Assembly: GCF_000741645.1 (NCBI RefSeq)
Contig: NZ_JGZD01000009.1
Coordinates: 186,001-250,000, forward strand
Length of the DNA: 64,000 nt
Origin: Bifidobacterium minimum
GTDB taxonomy: Bacteria > Actinomycetota > Actinomycetes > Actinomycetales > Bifidobacteriaceae
Reading direction: 5' to 3'
The translations under genes and the position numbers were made by a program. Shown one piece after another: positions 33,309-42,097 of this stretch (position 1 is the stretch's first letter; each line of letters starts with the position of its first letter). A model generated the notes under the pieces. It did no database searches, was not told the DNA's origin, and saw nothing but the letters and a program-made list of their open reading frames with translations.

Positions 33309-34934
33309 GTGAAAAGCAGAACTACGGACATGACGGACATGACGGATATGACGGCCTCTTCGCGGAAGGGGCCCGAGCGTGGCGGAAGGGCCTGGATGGA
33401 GAGAATCCCCCGAGTGGGCTGGTATTTCGCCCTGAAGCTGGTTCTCATGTGCATGGTCAATGCGGTGGGGGTGTTCGGCATATGGCTGGCCGCCCTTCAG
33501 CATGACTGGCTGATCGTCGGTTTCCTTGCGGTGTCGCTGGTGGTGGCCGATGTCGTCTACTTCTCGAAGAGGATGACGATCGCGAAGTATCTTCTCCCGG
33601 GGCTTTTCTTCCTTCTGGTCTTTCAGGTGTTCGTCATCGCATATAGCGGATATGCCGCGTTCACGAACTACGGGGACGGCCATAACTCCACCAAGCAGGA
33701 TGCGATCCAGGCCATTGAGCAGGGGTCGTTCGAGGAGTCGAAGGATTCGCCGGAGTACCCTCTCACCGTGCTGCGGGGAGAATCCGACGGGAATCTGTAC
33801 TTCCTGGTCACCGACCCAGAACAAGGTGCGATGATCGGATCCTCGGACGAGCCGCTCCATGCGGTATCGGGGGCGACGATGGAGGATGGACAGGCGATTG
33901 GTCTGAAGGGCTACACGGCGTTGGGCATGCGGGATCTCTTCGGTATGCAGCAGCGCGTGACCGCAATGCAGGTTCCCGTTTCGGGGAATCCGAGCGACGG
34001 CATTCTGAGAACCAAGGAGGGATCTCGGGCGAGCCTGTACACGCCCACTCTTGTCTACGATCAGCGCAGGGACGCGTTCGTCGATCAGCGCGACGGCGAC
34101 GTCTACCGGGCCAGAAGCGACGGACGTTTCGTCGACGACCAGGGGAAGGCCTTGGAGCAGGGGTGGAAGGTCTTCGTGGGTTGGAAGAACTTCGCCGCCG
34201 TCGTCAGGGATCCCACGATTCGTGGTCCCTTCGCGGGGGTTCTCGTCTGGACCTTCGTATTCGCGGCGGTTTCGGTCGTGCTGTCCTATCTTGTCGGTCT
34301 GGGTCTCGCGCTCGTCCTCAACCATCCTTCGGTCCGTGGGCGGCGGGTGTACCGTGCGCTTCTCATCCTTCCCTACGCCTTCCCCTCCTTCCTGTCGCTG
34401 CTTGTGTGGAAGGGGATGCTCAACACCGACTACGGCGTGATCAATGCGGTTCTGGGGGCGAACATCCCGTGGCTCACCTCGCCGTGGCTGGCGCGTCTGT
34501 GCGTCATCGTGGTGAACGTGTGGATGACGTTCCCGTACATGTTTCTCGTGTCCACTGGCGCAATCCAATCCCTGCCGGGGGATCTTATCGAGGCAGCCGA
34601 GATCGACGGCGCCAATTGGTGGGAGATATTCCGCAAGATCAAGATGCCCATGCTTCTGGTCTCCACGGCGCCGCTTCTGATATCGAGCTTCGCGATGAAT
34701 TTCAACAACTTCAATGCCATATACATGTTGACGGGCGGAGGCCCGGTCGACAATCCAACCGACGCGGCGGGGTCCACCGACATCCTCATCTCGTTCGTCT
34801 ACCGGCTCGCCTTCGGGGGCGTCAACAAACAGTACGGTCTTGCCTGTGCGATCTCGATGCTTATATTCCTCATCGTCGGCGCGATCTCGATCATCTCGTT
34901 CAGAAGCACGAAATCCATGGAGGAGTGGAGCTGA
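33309..34934 (+). CDS. malF: Maltose-type ABC permease MalF
   Basis: 541 residues. About eight membrane spans, with the long extracytoplasmic domain between spans 3 and 4 (about residues 120-305) that distinguishes MalF from other permeases. Coupling loop EAAEIDGANWWEIFRKIKMP near 435. GTG 33309 follows AGGAAGGAG at 8 nt. The N-terminus contains a 9-bp tandem repeat giving DMTDMTDMT. A 20-bp GC-rich direct repeat (GGCCGCGCGGC core) sits in the spacer before it. It would form the channel with MalG for import of malto-oligosaccharides or a related glucan fragment. Confidence 0.93.
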   Translation: MKSRTTDMTDMTDMTASSRKGPERGGRAWMERIPRVGWYFALKLVLMCMVNAVGVFGIWLAALQHDWLIVGFLAVSLVVADVVYFSKRMTIAKYLLPGLFFLLVFQVFVIAYSGYAAFTNYGDGHNSTKQDAIQAIEQGSFEESKDSPEYPLTVLRGESDGNLYFLVTDPEQGAMIGSSDEPLHAVSGATMEDGQAIGLKGYTALGMRDLFGMQQRVTAMQVPVSGNPSDGILRTKEGSRASLYTPTLVYDQRRDAFVDQRDGDVYRARSDGRFVDDQGKALEQGWKVFVGWKNFAAVVRDPTIRGPFAGVLVWTFVFAAVSVVLSYLVGLGLALVLNHPSVRGRRVYRALLILPYAFPSFLSLLVWKGMLNTDYGVINAVLGANIPWLTSPWLARLCVIVVNVWMTFPYMFLVSTGAIQSLPGDLIEAAEIDGANWWEIFRKIKMPMLLVSTAPLLISSFAMNFNNFNAIYMLTGGGPVDNPTDAAGSTDILISFVYRLAFGGVNKQYGLACAISMLIFLIVGAISIISFRSTKSMEEWS

Positions 34935-34935
34935 T

Positions 34936-35925
34936 ATGACGAAGGAAACCACTGTGCCCACAGTTGTCGGGGGCGGGTCTCAGGGCGTCGGCGGTCGCGG
35001 GGAGGCCCTGTCGGCCCGATTCGGGTCATCTCGTCCGGGGTCGTCCCCAGCAGTCCCGGAGAACGTCCATGGGCTGGGGCATTGGATGAGGACGGCCGGG
35101 TGGAGGCATGCCGTGGCGATTGTCGCGGTCGCCTTCGCGCTTTTCCCCATGGTCTTCGTCCTGTCGAGCTCCCTCAACCCCCGTGGGTCGCTCACCGATG
35201 CGTCGAGCATGTTCTCCACGGTGTCGTTGCGCAACTATCTCGAGCTGTTCCGCCAGCCGAGGTACCCCTATGCCTGGTGGTACCTGAATTCGTTGGTCAT
35301 AGGCGTCACGGTTTCCGCAGGTTCGCTGCTTCTCGCCGCGTCCGCCGCCTACGCCTTCTCCCGGTTCAGGTTTAGAGGGCGCCGAACCGGGCTGATGAGC
35401 CTCATCCTTCTGCAGATGTTCCCGCAGGTGCTGGCCTATGTGGCGATTTTCCTGATGCTCAGCACCTTCACGCGGGTGTTCCCCGCCATCGGGCTCGATC
35501 GGCAGCTTGGCCTCATTCTTCTGTACATGGGAGGGGCCTTGGGAACCAACACCTATCTGATGTACGGCTTCTTCAACACCATTCCCCACGAGATAGACGA
35601 GGCGGCCATGATCGACGGAGCCGGTCATGCTCGCATCTTCTTCACGATCATTCTCAGACTGTCGCTTCCCATCCTTGTCGTCACGGGGATGCTCAGCTTC
35701 ATAGCCACGCTCAACGACTACATGATTCCGTCGATCGTCCTGATCACTCCCGAACGCCAGACGCTCGCCGTCGGCCTGTACCAGTACGTCAACGTCTCGT
35801 TCTCGCAGAACTGGGGGGTCTTCTCGGCCGGCGCGGTATTGGCGGCGGTTCCGGTCGTCGTGATGTTCATGTTCCTTCAGAAGTACATCGTCTCCGGTCT
35901 GACGGCCGGCTCCGTGAAAGGATGA
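34936..35925 (+). CDS. malG: Maltose-type ABC permease MalG
   Basis: 329 residues, six membrane spans, preceded by a 55-residue Gly/Ser-rich cytoplasmic start. Family features: FVLSSSLNPRGSL after span 1, AYAFSRFRFRGRR, and the coupling loop DEAAMIDGAGHARIFFTIIL. ATG 34936 lies one base after the malF stop with GGAGTGGAG upstream, so the two permeases are coupled. No ATPase is in the operon; a shared MsiK-type ATPase elsewhere is usual in Actinobacteria for such systems. Confidence 0.93.
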   Translation: MTKETTVPTVVGGGSQGVGGRGEALSARFGSSRPGSSPAVPENVHGLGHWMRTAGWRHAVAIVAVAFALFPMVFVLSSSLNPRGSLTDASSMFSTVSLRNYLELFRQPRYPYAWWYLNSLVIGVTVSAGSLLLAASAAYAFSRFRFRGRRTGLMSLILLQMFPQVLAYVAIFLMLSTFTRVFPAIGLDRQLGLILLYMGGALGTNTYLMYGFFNTIPHEIDEAAMIDGAGHARIFFTIILRLSLPILVVTGMLSFIATLNDYMIPSIVLITPERQTLAVGLYQYVNVSFSQNWGVFSAGAVLAAVPVVVMFMFLQKYIVSGLTAGSVKG

Positions 35926-35929
35926 CCCC

Positions 35930-37852
35930 ATGGCATTATCGCCACACCATGATGGATCCGAACTCTACGTGTCATGCTCGACTCCACGACTGGGGGATGT
36001 GGTCCGCGTCAGGGTGAGAATACCCGTTGACGCGGCGTATGACGCCGTCCGGATCCGGTCGACCTATGACGCCGACATCCATGTCGAAAGCGCCGCAAGG
36101 ATCATGGAGGGACCTCGCGGGGGCGTCGTCGCGGCGCGTGCGGGGACGGACGACGGGGTGAACGACGGGTTCGTCGCGGAGGATTGGTACGAGGCTCCTC
36201 TGCTGGTCCACAATCCCGTGACGCGATACCGGTTCATGCTTATGCGCGCTGACGGCGGATTCGACTGGCTGAATGCGACGGGCGTTCATCGCAGCGAGGT
36301 CAGCGACTCGGACGATTTCATCATCACCACATTCACCGGATCCCCCTCGTGGAACGTCGACGGCGCCGTATATCAGATTTTCCCCGATCGGTTCTGCGCG
36401 TCTGGGAAGTCGGCGTCGAGGAACCCGCCGCCTTGGGCGATTCCGACGGCCTGGGGCGTCACGCCCCTCGCGCGTGGGGAGGGGTCGGGGCGCCAATGGT
36501 ACGGGGGCGATCTCGATGGGATCCGAAGCAGACTGGACTACATCCGGGACCTGGGATTCACCACCGTCTATCTGACGCCGTTCTTCACCGCAGGATCGGT
36601 GCATCGATACGACGCCTCGACGTTTCGGCATGTCGACCCGCTACTCGGTGGCGATGAGGCGCTGGCGTCCCTCGCGCGCGAATGCCACGGGAAGGGACTG
36701 CGGCTCGTTGGCGATCTGACGCTCAACCATACGGGTTCGGGTCATGAGTGGTTTCGCAGGGCTCTCGCCGATCCGGACTCCCCAGAGCGGAAATTCTACA
36801 TGTGGCGCTCGTATCCGGATGACTACGTGGCATGGATGGGGGTTCCGTCGCTCCCCAAACTCGATTGGTCCTCCCGCGAGCTGCGCGAGCGTATGATCGA
36901 CGGTCCCGATTCCGTCGTCGGCAGGTGGCTTGGCGGCTCGGACGGCCTTGATGGCTGGCGTATCGATGTGGCGAATCAGACGGGACGATACGGCGCCGAT
37001 GATCTCAATCTGCAGGTCGCCCGATCCGTGCGCGAGACGGTGGACGGCTGCACGGGTGGTGATGGAGTGCTTATCGCGGAGCATATGCATGATCCCCAGA
37101 ACGATCTCGATGTCAACGGGTGGCAGGGGGTTATGAACTATGCCGGTTTCTCCAGACCGATATGGACCTGGCTGTGTGATCCGGGGAACACGATCGACTA
37201 CATGGGGTTGGGGGTGAATTTCTGCCGCCGTCGGGGCGTTGACGCCGTTTCGTCAATGCGGGAGTTTCTGGCGCACGTGTCATGGAAAACGGCTTTATCC
37301 CATTGGAACAACCTTGATAGTCATGACACCGCGAGAATCGCGACGCTTATAGGTGACGAGCGGCTGGTCGCCGTTGCCGTCGGACTGCTGATGGCGTTTC
37401 CCGGGGTCCCCATGGTGTTCGCCGGCGATGAGTGCGGTGCGGTCGGCAGCACCGGCGAGGAAAGTCGCGTGTCCATGGACTGGGAGTCCATGGAAGGCAC
37501 CCATGGGACCCAAGGCACCCATGGGATCGCCGTGATGGAGACGTATCGGCGTCTTCTCGGTCTTCGACGGGCGTGTCCGGCGCTTCGCTCCGGTGGATTG
37601 AGATGGGCTTATGCGGACGATGATTCATTCGCCTTCCTTCGGGAGGATGCGGACGACAGGATCCTCGTGACGGCCTCCCGGACGGATGGGCGGCGGATGC
37701 GGATCGATTCCGGGTACATCGGTTCCGGAAGACCACGGCTGCTTTACGGCGACGGTCATGTGGAGGATCTTCCGGAGGGAAGGGTGTTCGTGCATGACCG
37801 TGCCTCGGTGTGTCTGTGGAGGCTTGACCCGCTTCCCGTCCCGCACTGGTGA
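35930..37852 (+). CDS. GH13 alpha-glycosidase (neopullulanase/cyclomaltodextrinase-like)
   Basis: 640 residues, cytoplasmic (no signal peptide). A ~130-residue N-terminal beta domain precedes the barrel, as in maltogenic amylases. Conserved regions: GDLTLNHTG, GWRIDVANQ (nucleophile Asp346), IAEHMHDP (acid/base Glu384), NNLDSHDTAR (Asp466). YQIFPDRF and QWYGGDLDGI are typical of neopullulanase/cyclomaltodextrinase relatives. It should cut imported malto-oligosaccharides or cyclodextrins. It starts 4 nt after malG. A near-stop insert GTHGTQGTHG comes from a tandem repeat (about 37498-37528). Confidence 0.88.
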   Translation: MALSPHHDGSELYVSCSTPRLGDVVRVRVRIPVDAAYDAVRIRSTYDADIHVESAARIMEGPRGGVVAARAGTDDGVNDGFVAEDWYEAPLLVHNPVTRYRFMLMRADGGFDWLNATGVHRSEVSDSDDFIITTFTGSPSWNVDGAVYQIFPDRFCASGKSASRNPPPWAIPTAWGVTPLARGEGSGRQWYGGDLDGIRSRLDYIRDLGFTTVYLTPFFTAGSVHRYDASTFRHVDPLLGGDEALASLARECHGKGLRLVGDLTLNHTGSGHEWFRRALADPDSPERKFYMWRSYPDDYVAWMGVPSLPKLDWSSRELRERMIDGPDSVVGRWLGGSDGLDGWRIDVANQTGRYGADDLNLQVARSVRETVDGCTGGDGVLIAEHMHDPQNDLDVNGWQGVMNYAGFSRPIWTWLCDPGNTIDYMGLGVNFCRRRGVDAVSSMREFLAHVSWKTALSHWNNLDSHDTARIATLIGDERLVAVAVGLLMAFPGVPMVFAGDECGAVGSTGEESRVSMDWESMEGTHGTQGTHGIAVMETYRRLLGLRRACPALRSGGLRWAYADDDSFAFLREDADDRILVTASRTDGRRMRIDSGYIGSGRPRLLYGDGHVEDLPEGRVFVHDRASVCLWRLDPLPVPHW

Positions 37853-38025
37853 TGGGTCGATGACGGGGGATCCGCGGCATCCGGCCCGCAGGATTGCCCC
37901 GTCGCGTCGGAGGGACTGCGCGGATCGGGGAACTTATAGGAGAGGATCGGCGGAGAGAGAGGAAGAGGGGGTAGGAGGCCGCCGAGTGTCATCTCCGTGA
38001 GACCCGTGTGGCGTGGACGTCCGTG

Positions 38026-38031
38026 TACTGT
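38026..38031 (+). promoter_or_regulatory. -10 box of trmB, leaderless start
   Basis: TACTGT (TANNNT) 6 nt before ATG 38038 with no ribosome binding site. Confidence 0.45.
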
Positions 38032-38037
38032 GGACGC

Positions 38038-38898
38038 ATGCGACATGATGAGAATGATGGGGGTTCCATGATCGACGGCGTGTCCGGAGGTTCCGAAAGA
38101 TCCGATTCCGGCGGACGGCCCGTCCATCGCGTCCTTTCGTTCGTCAGACGGTCCGGTCGGCTCGATGCCAGGCTCCGTCGCGCCCGGGAGAACTACGGGA
38201 GCCGCTATCTGCTGGATGCGTCGGCGGGTGCTGGGTCGCTGGACGTGCGTCCGGGATTCTCGTTGGGGCAGTCCGATGTGGTCCGTCTATGGGGGAGTGA
38301 TCGGCCGCTCGTCGTCGAAATCGGCACGGGTCAGGGTGAGAACGTCGTGGCCGCGGCCCAGAGGAACCCCGAGACCAACTTCCTCGCCGTCGAGGTGTAC
38401 GACCCCGGCGTCGCCCACACGATGCTGCTGGCGGGCAAGTCGGGATTGGACAATCTGCGGATCGCCCAGGTCAACGCCACCGATCTCATGGCGGCAATCG
38501 CACCGGGGACCGTCGCCGAAGTGTGGACGTTCTTCCCGGACCCGTGGCCCAAGATGCGCCATCACAAGCGCCGGATCGTGCAGCCGGCGTTCGCTGATGC
38601 CGTGCGGGGCTCGCTCGGCGAGGGCGGCGTGTGGCGGCTCGCCACCGACATCGAGGACTATGCCCTGCACGTTCATGAGGTGATGGATGGACGCGGGGAC
38701 TTTCTCAATCAGGGGACCGTCACGGTGAGTCTTCCCGTGGAGCATGTCGGCAAGGGTAATGCGCAGGAGGCCGCGTCATTGCCGCATGCCGACTTCGTGG
38801 AGTCGGAGAGGTTCGCGGGCCGTGTCCTGACGAATTTCGAACGCAAGGGGCTGCGGTCCGGTCGCGTGATCCACGATTTCACATATCGGGCCGTCTGA
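38038..38898 (+). CDS. trmB: tRNA (guanine-N7-)-methyltransferase
   Basis: 286 residues. The SAM-binding motif I is [17 protein letters not shown], followed by [16 protein letters not shown]; the signature [17 protein letters not shown] with its catalytic Asp and the LATDIEDYA block are diagnostic of TrmB, which methylates G46 of tRNA. A 70-residue N-terminal extension rich in Gly, Ser and Arg precedes the fold. The start at 38038 fits a leaderless message. tRNA-Glu follows 75 nt downstream. Confidence 0.94.
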   Translation: MRHDENDGGSMIDGVSGGSERSDSGGRPVHRVLSFVRRSGRLDARLRRARENYGSRYLLDASAGAGSLDVRPGFSLGQSDVVRLWGSDRPLVVEIGTGQGENVVAAAQRNPETNFLAVEVYDPGVAHTMLLAGKSGLDNLRIAQVNATDLMAAIAPGTVAEVWTFFPDPWPKMRHHKRRIVQPAFADAVRGSLGEGGVWRLATDIEDYALHVHEVMDGRGDFLNQGTVTVSLPVEHVGKGNAQEAASLPHADFVESERFAGRVLTNFERKGLRSGRVIHDFTYRAV

Positions 38899-38973
38899 TC
38901 CGGCGGCCGATGGCGCCCAACACGCCGCGATTGCAGGGAAAGTACGAGGCCACTAGCATTATCTATTTGTGTT

Positions 38974-39045
38974 GCCCCCTTCGTCTAACGGTTAGGACAC
39001 CAGACTTTCAATCTGACAACGAGAGTTCGACTCTCTCAGGGGGTA
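38974..39045 (+). tRNA. tRNA-Glu (TTC)
   Basis: Cloverleaf: acceptor GCCCCCT / AGGGGGT (G-U at pair 1), D-arm CGTCTAACGGTTAGGACA, anticodon stem CCAGA/TCTGA-type with loop containing TTC, T-arm GAGAGTTCGACTCTC, discriminator A. CCA is not encoded. Confidence 0.95.
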
Positions 39046-39210
39046 CGAGAATCCGTCGGCATGCGCTCGAAATAGAGTGTTCGTGGTGCCACGACCAGAG
39101 GCGATGCCCTGTGCCGATGCGTCCTGCCATGTCCTATGTTTACGTATCGGTGGCTGCATTGCGGCTGCATAAGGGCATAGGAATGCGCAAGGGACACGCG
39201 TAGTACGCGC

Positions 39211-39244
39211 AGTAAGGGACATGAAATAGTAAGGGACATGAAAG
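39211..39244. repeat. 17-bp tandem duplication
   Basis: AGTAAGGGACATGAAAT (39211-39227) then AGTAAGGGACATGAAAG (39228-39244), 16 of 17 identical; a weaker relative CAAGGGACACG lies at about 39188. Confidence 0.92.
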
Positions 39245-39253
39245 AAGATATGG

Positions 39254-39310
39254 GAAACGGGACCTTCCTGCGCGCGTGAGCGTCGGGACGGCCCCGTTTC
39301 GTTTTCGTTT
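39254..39310 (+). terminator. Hairpin with T-rich tail
   Basis: GAAACGGGACC pairs with GGCCCCGTTTC (one mismatch) across a 25-nt interior, followed by GTTTTCGTTT. It could end tRNA-Glu read-through or act between convergent units. Confidence 0.5.
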
Positions 39311-39360
39311 CGTCAGTTTCGCCGGCATCATGGCCGATGAACCCAGCCGATGAACTCCGC

Positions 39361-39386
39361 AGTACAGCTTCTCAGTACAGCTTCTC
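39361..39386. repeat. 13-bp perfect tandem duplication at the 4-HB dehydrogenase stop
   Basis: AGTACAGCTTCTC twice in a row (39361-39373, 39374-39386). On the minus strand the gene's final codons GAG AAG CTG TAC TGA are followed by a second GAAGCTGTACTG; the stop codon spans the junction. Confidence 0.95.
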
Positions 39387-40511
39387 GAAGATGTCCAGCA
39401 CCTGCGCCTCGTCCAGCGGGACGAAGCAGTTTCGCATAAGGCGCTGCTGCGTGGCCATGACGCGATGGGCAAATTCGGGGAGATCCTCGCGAGTCACCCC
39501 GTACTCGTGCAGCGCCTTCTTGGGAAGAAGCCTGTTGATGAGGGCCTCGAGCCTGTCGTAGACCTCGTCCTCGTCGCAGTCGAGGATGCGCGCGAGGAAG
39601 GCGTTCATCACGGCGATCTCGCCGTCGGATTTGATCGACATGTAGCAGCGCAGCACTCCGGTGAACATCGCGTAGTTGGATTCCCCGTGCGGGACGTGGT
39701 ACTTGCCGCCGAGCTGGTAGCTCAACGCGTGCACGGCCGCGCATCCGGCGATGTCGAAGCTGATCCCCGCGTAGTTGCTGGCGATGAGGAAATCCTCCAT
39801 GAGCTCGTTGCGCCGTGCCCGACGCTCCTCGCTTCCGGCCTCGCCCGCATCGGCCACCTTCTGATAGCCCTCCACGATCATCCGCATGGCCTCGTAGCCG
39901 AAAAGCCGCGTGTATGACGTGGCGTTGGGGGAGAGGACCGACTCCACGGAATGCACGAGCGCGTCCATGGAGCTTGTGGCGAAGACGTGGTCGGGGAGGC
40001 CGTGGGGCAGCTCGGGGATGAGGACGGCGTGGTCGGCGAACATTTGCGGGCTTGAGATTCCCGCTTTGGTTCCCAGACGCGTGCGGTTGATGGCCGCTAT
40101 CTCGGTCGTCTCGCTTCCGGTGCCGCAGGTGGTGGGGATCAGGACGAGTCCCGTGGAGCGCTTGAGGGATCCGATGCCGTCGATCACCTCGTCGATGCCG
40201 CGTCCGTCCGCGATGGCGACGACCTTGGCGACGTCCATCACCGCGCCGCCTCCGATGGCGATGATGCGGTCCGCGTGATAGGGCGTGGCGTCGGCGATGA
40301 CCCTGTCGATCATCTCGTCGGTGGGCTCCTGGTTGCCATAGTCGTCAAGAAGAAGGGCGTGGGCGCCATTCGACAACGGCTCGATGAAGGCGTTCCAGAT
40401 CGGGTGGATGCTGATGATGAGGTCATGCGACGACGGGGCGAATTCCTCGGCGAACTCGCGTACGGTGGCGAAGCGGTGGATCTCCCGTGGTCCGACGGCG
40501 AAGAGTTTCAT
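39372..40511 (-). CDS. 4-hydroxybutyrate dehydrogenase (iron-type ADH)
   Basis: 379 residues, group III metal-dependent alcohol dehydrogenase. IIAIGGGAVMDVAKVVA binds NAD, VLIPTTCGTGSE and SSMDALVHSVESVLSPNA include the metal-site Asp/His, and SYQLGGKYHVPHGESNYAMF the remaining His ligands. The order KLFAVGPREIHRF ... GYEAMRMIVEGYQ ... FEKLY closely follows the 4-hydroxybutyrate dehydrogenase of Clostridium kluyveri. It interconverts succinate semialdehyde and 4-hydroxybutyrate. ATG 40511 has GGAGG upstream. Downstream of GABA transaminase on the same strand, 120 nt away, so the semialdehyde it makes is the probable substrate. Confidence 0.88.
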   Translation of the reverse strand: MKLFAVGPREIHRFATVREFAEEFAPSSHDLIISIHPIWNAFIEPLSNGAHALLLDDYGNQEPTDEMIDRVIADATPYHADRIIAIGGGAVMDVAKVVAIADGRGIDEVIDGIGSLKRSTGLVLIPTTCGTGSETTEIAAINRTRLGTKAGISSPQMFADHAVLIPELPHGLPDHVFATSSMDALVHSVESVLSPNATSYTRLFGYEAMRMIVEGYQKVADAGEAGSEERRARRNELMEDFLIASNYAGISFDIAGCAAVHALSYQLGGKYHVPHGESNYAMFTGVLRCYMSIKSDGEIAVMNAFLARILDCDEDEVYDRLEALINRLLPKKALHEYGVTREDLPEFAHRVMATQQRLMRNCFVPLDEAQVLDIFEKLY

Positions 40512-40631
40512 AAATCCTCCTTGAGAGATGATGTCGGGCCATGCCGGCTTTGCGCTGTTCGGCACGGCCCGGTTGCATCATACGCACACATCATGTGTGC
40601 CGATAGGGGTTTGCTGGTGTGCGGGGGGCGT

Positions 40632-41978
40632 TCAGCGCGCGCTGTTCCTGACGATGATCTCCTTGAGCGTGTCGAGCGCCTCCGTGAGCTCCTCGTCGGT
40701 GATGACGAGTGGAGGCAGGAGGCGGATCACGTTGCCGTTGATGCCGCAGCTGAGGATGATGAGTCCCGCCTGCTGGCAGTCGGCGACGATACGTCCGACC
40801 AGCGCCTTGTTGGGCTCCATCGTTCCGGGCTTGACGAACTCCACGGCCTGCATGGCGCCAAGACCACGAATCTGCGCCACCGTGTCGACGGTGCCGACGA
40901 GCTCTCCCAGCGACCTGGTGACGAGCTCTCCGATATGCTGCGCCCGATCCGCCAGACCCCTGCTTTCCATCAGACCGACGGCGGCCAGAGCGGACGCGCA
41001 GCTGACGGGATTGCCGCCGTAGGTCCCGCCGATGCCTCCGGGCTGCACGCTGTCCATGATCTCGGCGCGGCCCGTGACCGCGGAGATGGGCATGCCGCCG
41101 CCGAGAGCCTTCGCGGTGGTGATGAGATCGGGCTCAAGGTCGAAGTACTCGGAGGCGAACCACTTCCCGCTGCGGCAGAAGCCCGCCTGGATCTCGTCGG
41201 AGATGTACAGGACGCCGTTTTCGTGGGCCCACTGGTTGAGCGTCGTGAGGAAGCCCTTGGCGGGAACGACGAATCCGCCTTCTCCCTGCACGGGCTCGGC
41301 GATGATGGCGGCCACGTTCTCATGGCCCACAAGAAGCTCGATCTTGTCGATCGAGGCCCGTGCGGCGGCCGCGCCATCCTCGCCGAATCCGTCACGCAGG
41401 GGGTAGGAGTAGGGGACGGCGTAGATGTCGGGGGCGAACGCGCCGAATCCGCGCTTGTAGGGCATGGACTTCGTGGTCATGGCCATGGTGAGGTTCGTGC
41501 GTCCGTGGAACGCGTTCTCCATCACGATGATGGCGGAGCGTCCGGTGTATCTGCGGGCGATTTTCACCGCGTTCTCCACGGCCTCGGCGCCCGAGTTGAG
41601 AAGCACGCTTTTCTTCGGAAAGTCGCCGGGGGTGTGCTCGGCGAGCTTCTCGCACACGTCCACGTATCCGGCGTAGGGCGTGGTCGCGAAGTTGGTGTGG
41701 GTCAGTTTGGCGGCCTCCTCCTGAATGGCCTTGACGACCTCGGGCGCGGCGTTGCCCACGCCCGTCACCGCGATGCCCGCGGCGAGGTCGATGAACCGGT
41801 TGCCGTCCACGTCGGTGATCGTCGATCCCGAGGCGTGGTCGGCGAATATCGGCATAAGCTGCCCGACGCCCGCGCTTACATACTCTCCGTATCGTTTCTG
41901 CAGGGCGACGGACTTCGGTCCGGGAATGGAGGTCGTGATGGACCGTGCCACCTGAGGGACGGTGATTGGTGATGACAT
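40632..41978 (-). CDS. gabT: 4-aminobutyrate (GABA) aminotransferase
   Basis: 448-residue class III PLP aminotransferase. Phosphate-binding NSGAEAVENAVKIAR, the ENAFHGRTNLTMAMT block, PVQGEGGFVVPAKGF, SDEIQAGFCRSGKWF with the pyridine Asp, and the Schiff-base Lys in TAKALGGGMPISAV are as in GabT. It moves the amino group of GABA (or 5-aminovalerate) to 2-oxoglutarate, giving succinate semialdehyde. It is followed by the 4-HB dehydrogenase gene and preceded by a permease and an amidase, all on the minus strand. Confidence 0.92.
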   Translation of the reverse strand: MSSPITVPQVARSITTSIPGPKSVALQKRYGEYVSAGVGQLMPIFADHASGSTITDVDGNRFIDLAAGIAVTGVGNAAPEVVKAIQEEAAKLTHTNFATTPYAGYVDVCEKLAEHTPGDFPKKSVLLNSGAEAVENAVKIARRYTGRSAIIVMENAFHGRTNLTMAMTTKSMPYKRGFGAFAPDIYAVPYSYPLRDGFGEDGAAAARASIDKIELLVGHENVAAIIAEPVQGEGGFVVPAKGFLTTLNQWAHENGVLYISDEIQAGFCRSGKWFASEYFDLEPDLITTAKALGGGMPISAVTGRAEIMDSVQPGGIGGTYGGNPVSCASALAAVGLMESRGLADRAQHIGELVTRSLGELVGTVDTVAQIRGLGAMQAVEFVKPGTMEPNKALVGRIVADCQQAGLIILSCGINGNVIRLLPPLVITDEELTEALDTLKEIIVRNSAR

Positions 41979-42097
41979 GATGTGTCCTTTCCTTTATATA
42001 TCTCTTATTTGGTGTGGTTTGGTGTGGTGTGGTCTTTAGGGCTGCCGTGCGCCGCCGAACGGTGCGGATGCGCGTCGTGGGGCAGCCGATGGTCGGG

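Larger units (their letters stand above)
39046..39371. other. Intergenic region after tRNA-Glu
   Basis: About 325 bases with no supported gene. It contains a 17-bp tandem duplication (39211-39244) and a terminator-like hairpin (39254-39310). Short frames here share no sign of coding use. Confidence 0.5.

Noticed and set aside
33015..34961. 648-codon minus-strand open frame opposite malF
   Set aside because: Shadow of the malF gene; Arg/His/Asp-rich translation with no recognisable domain.
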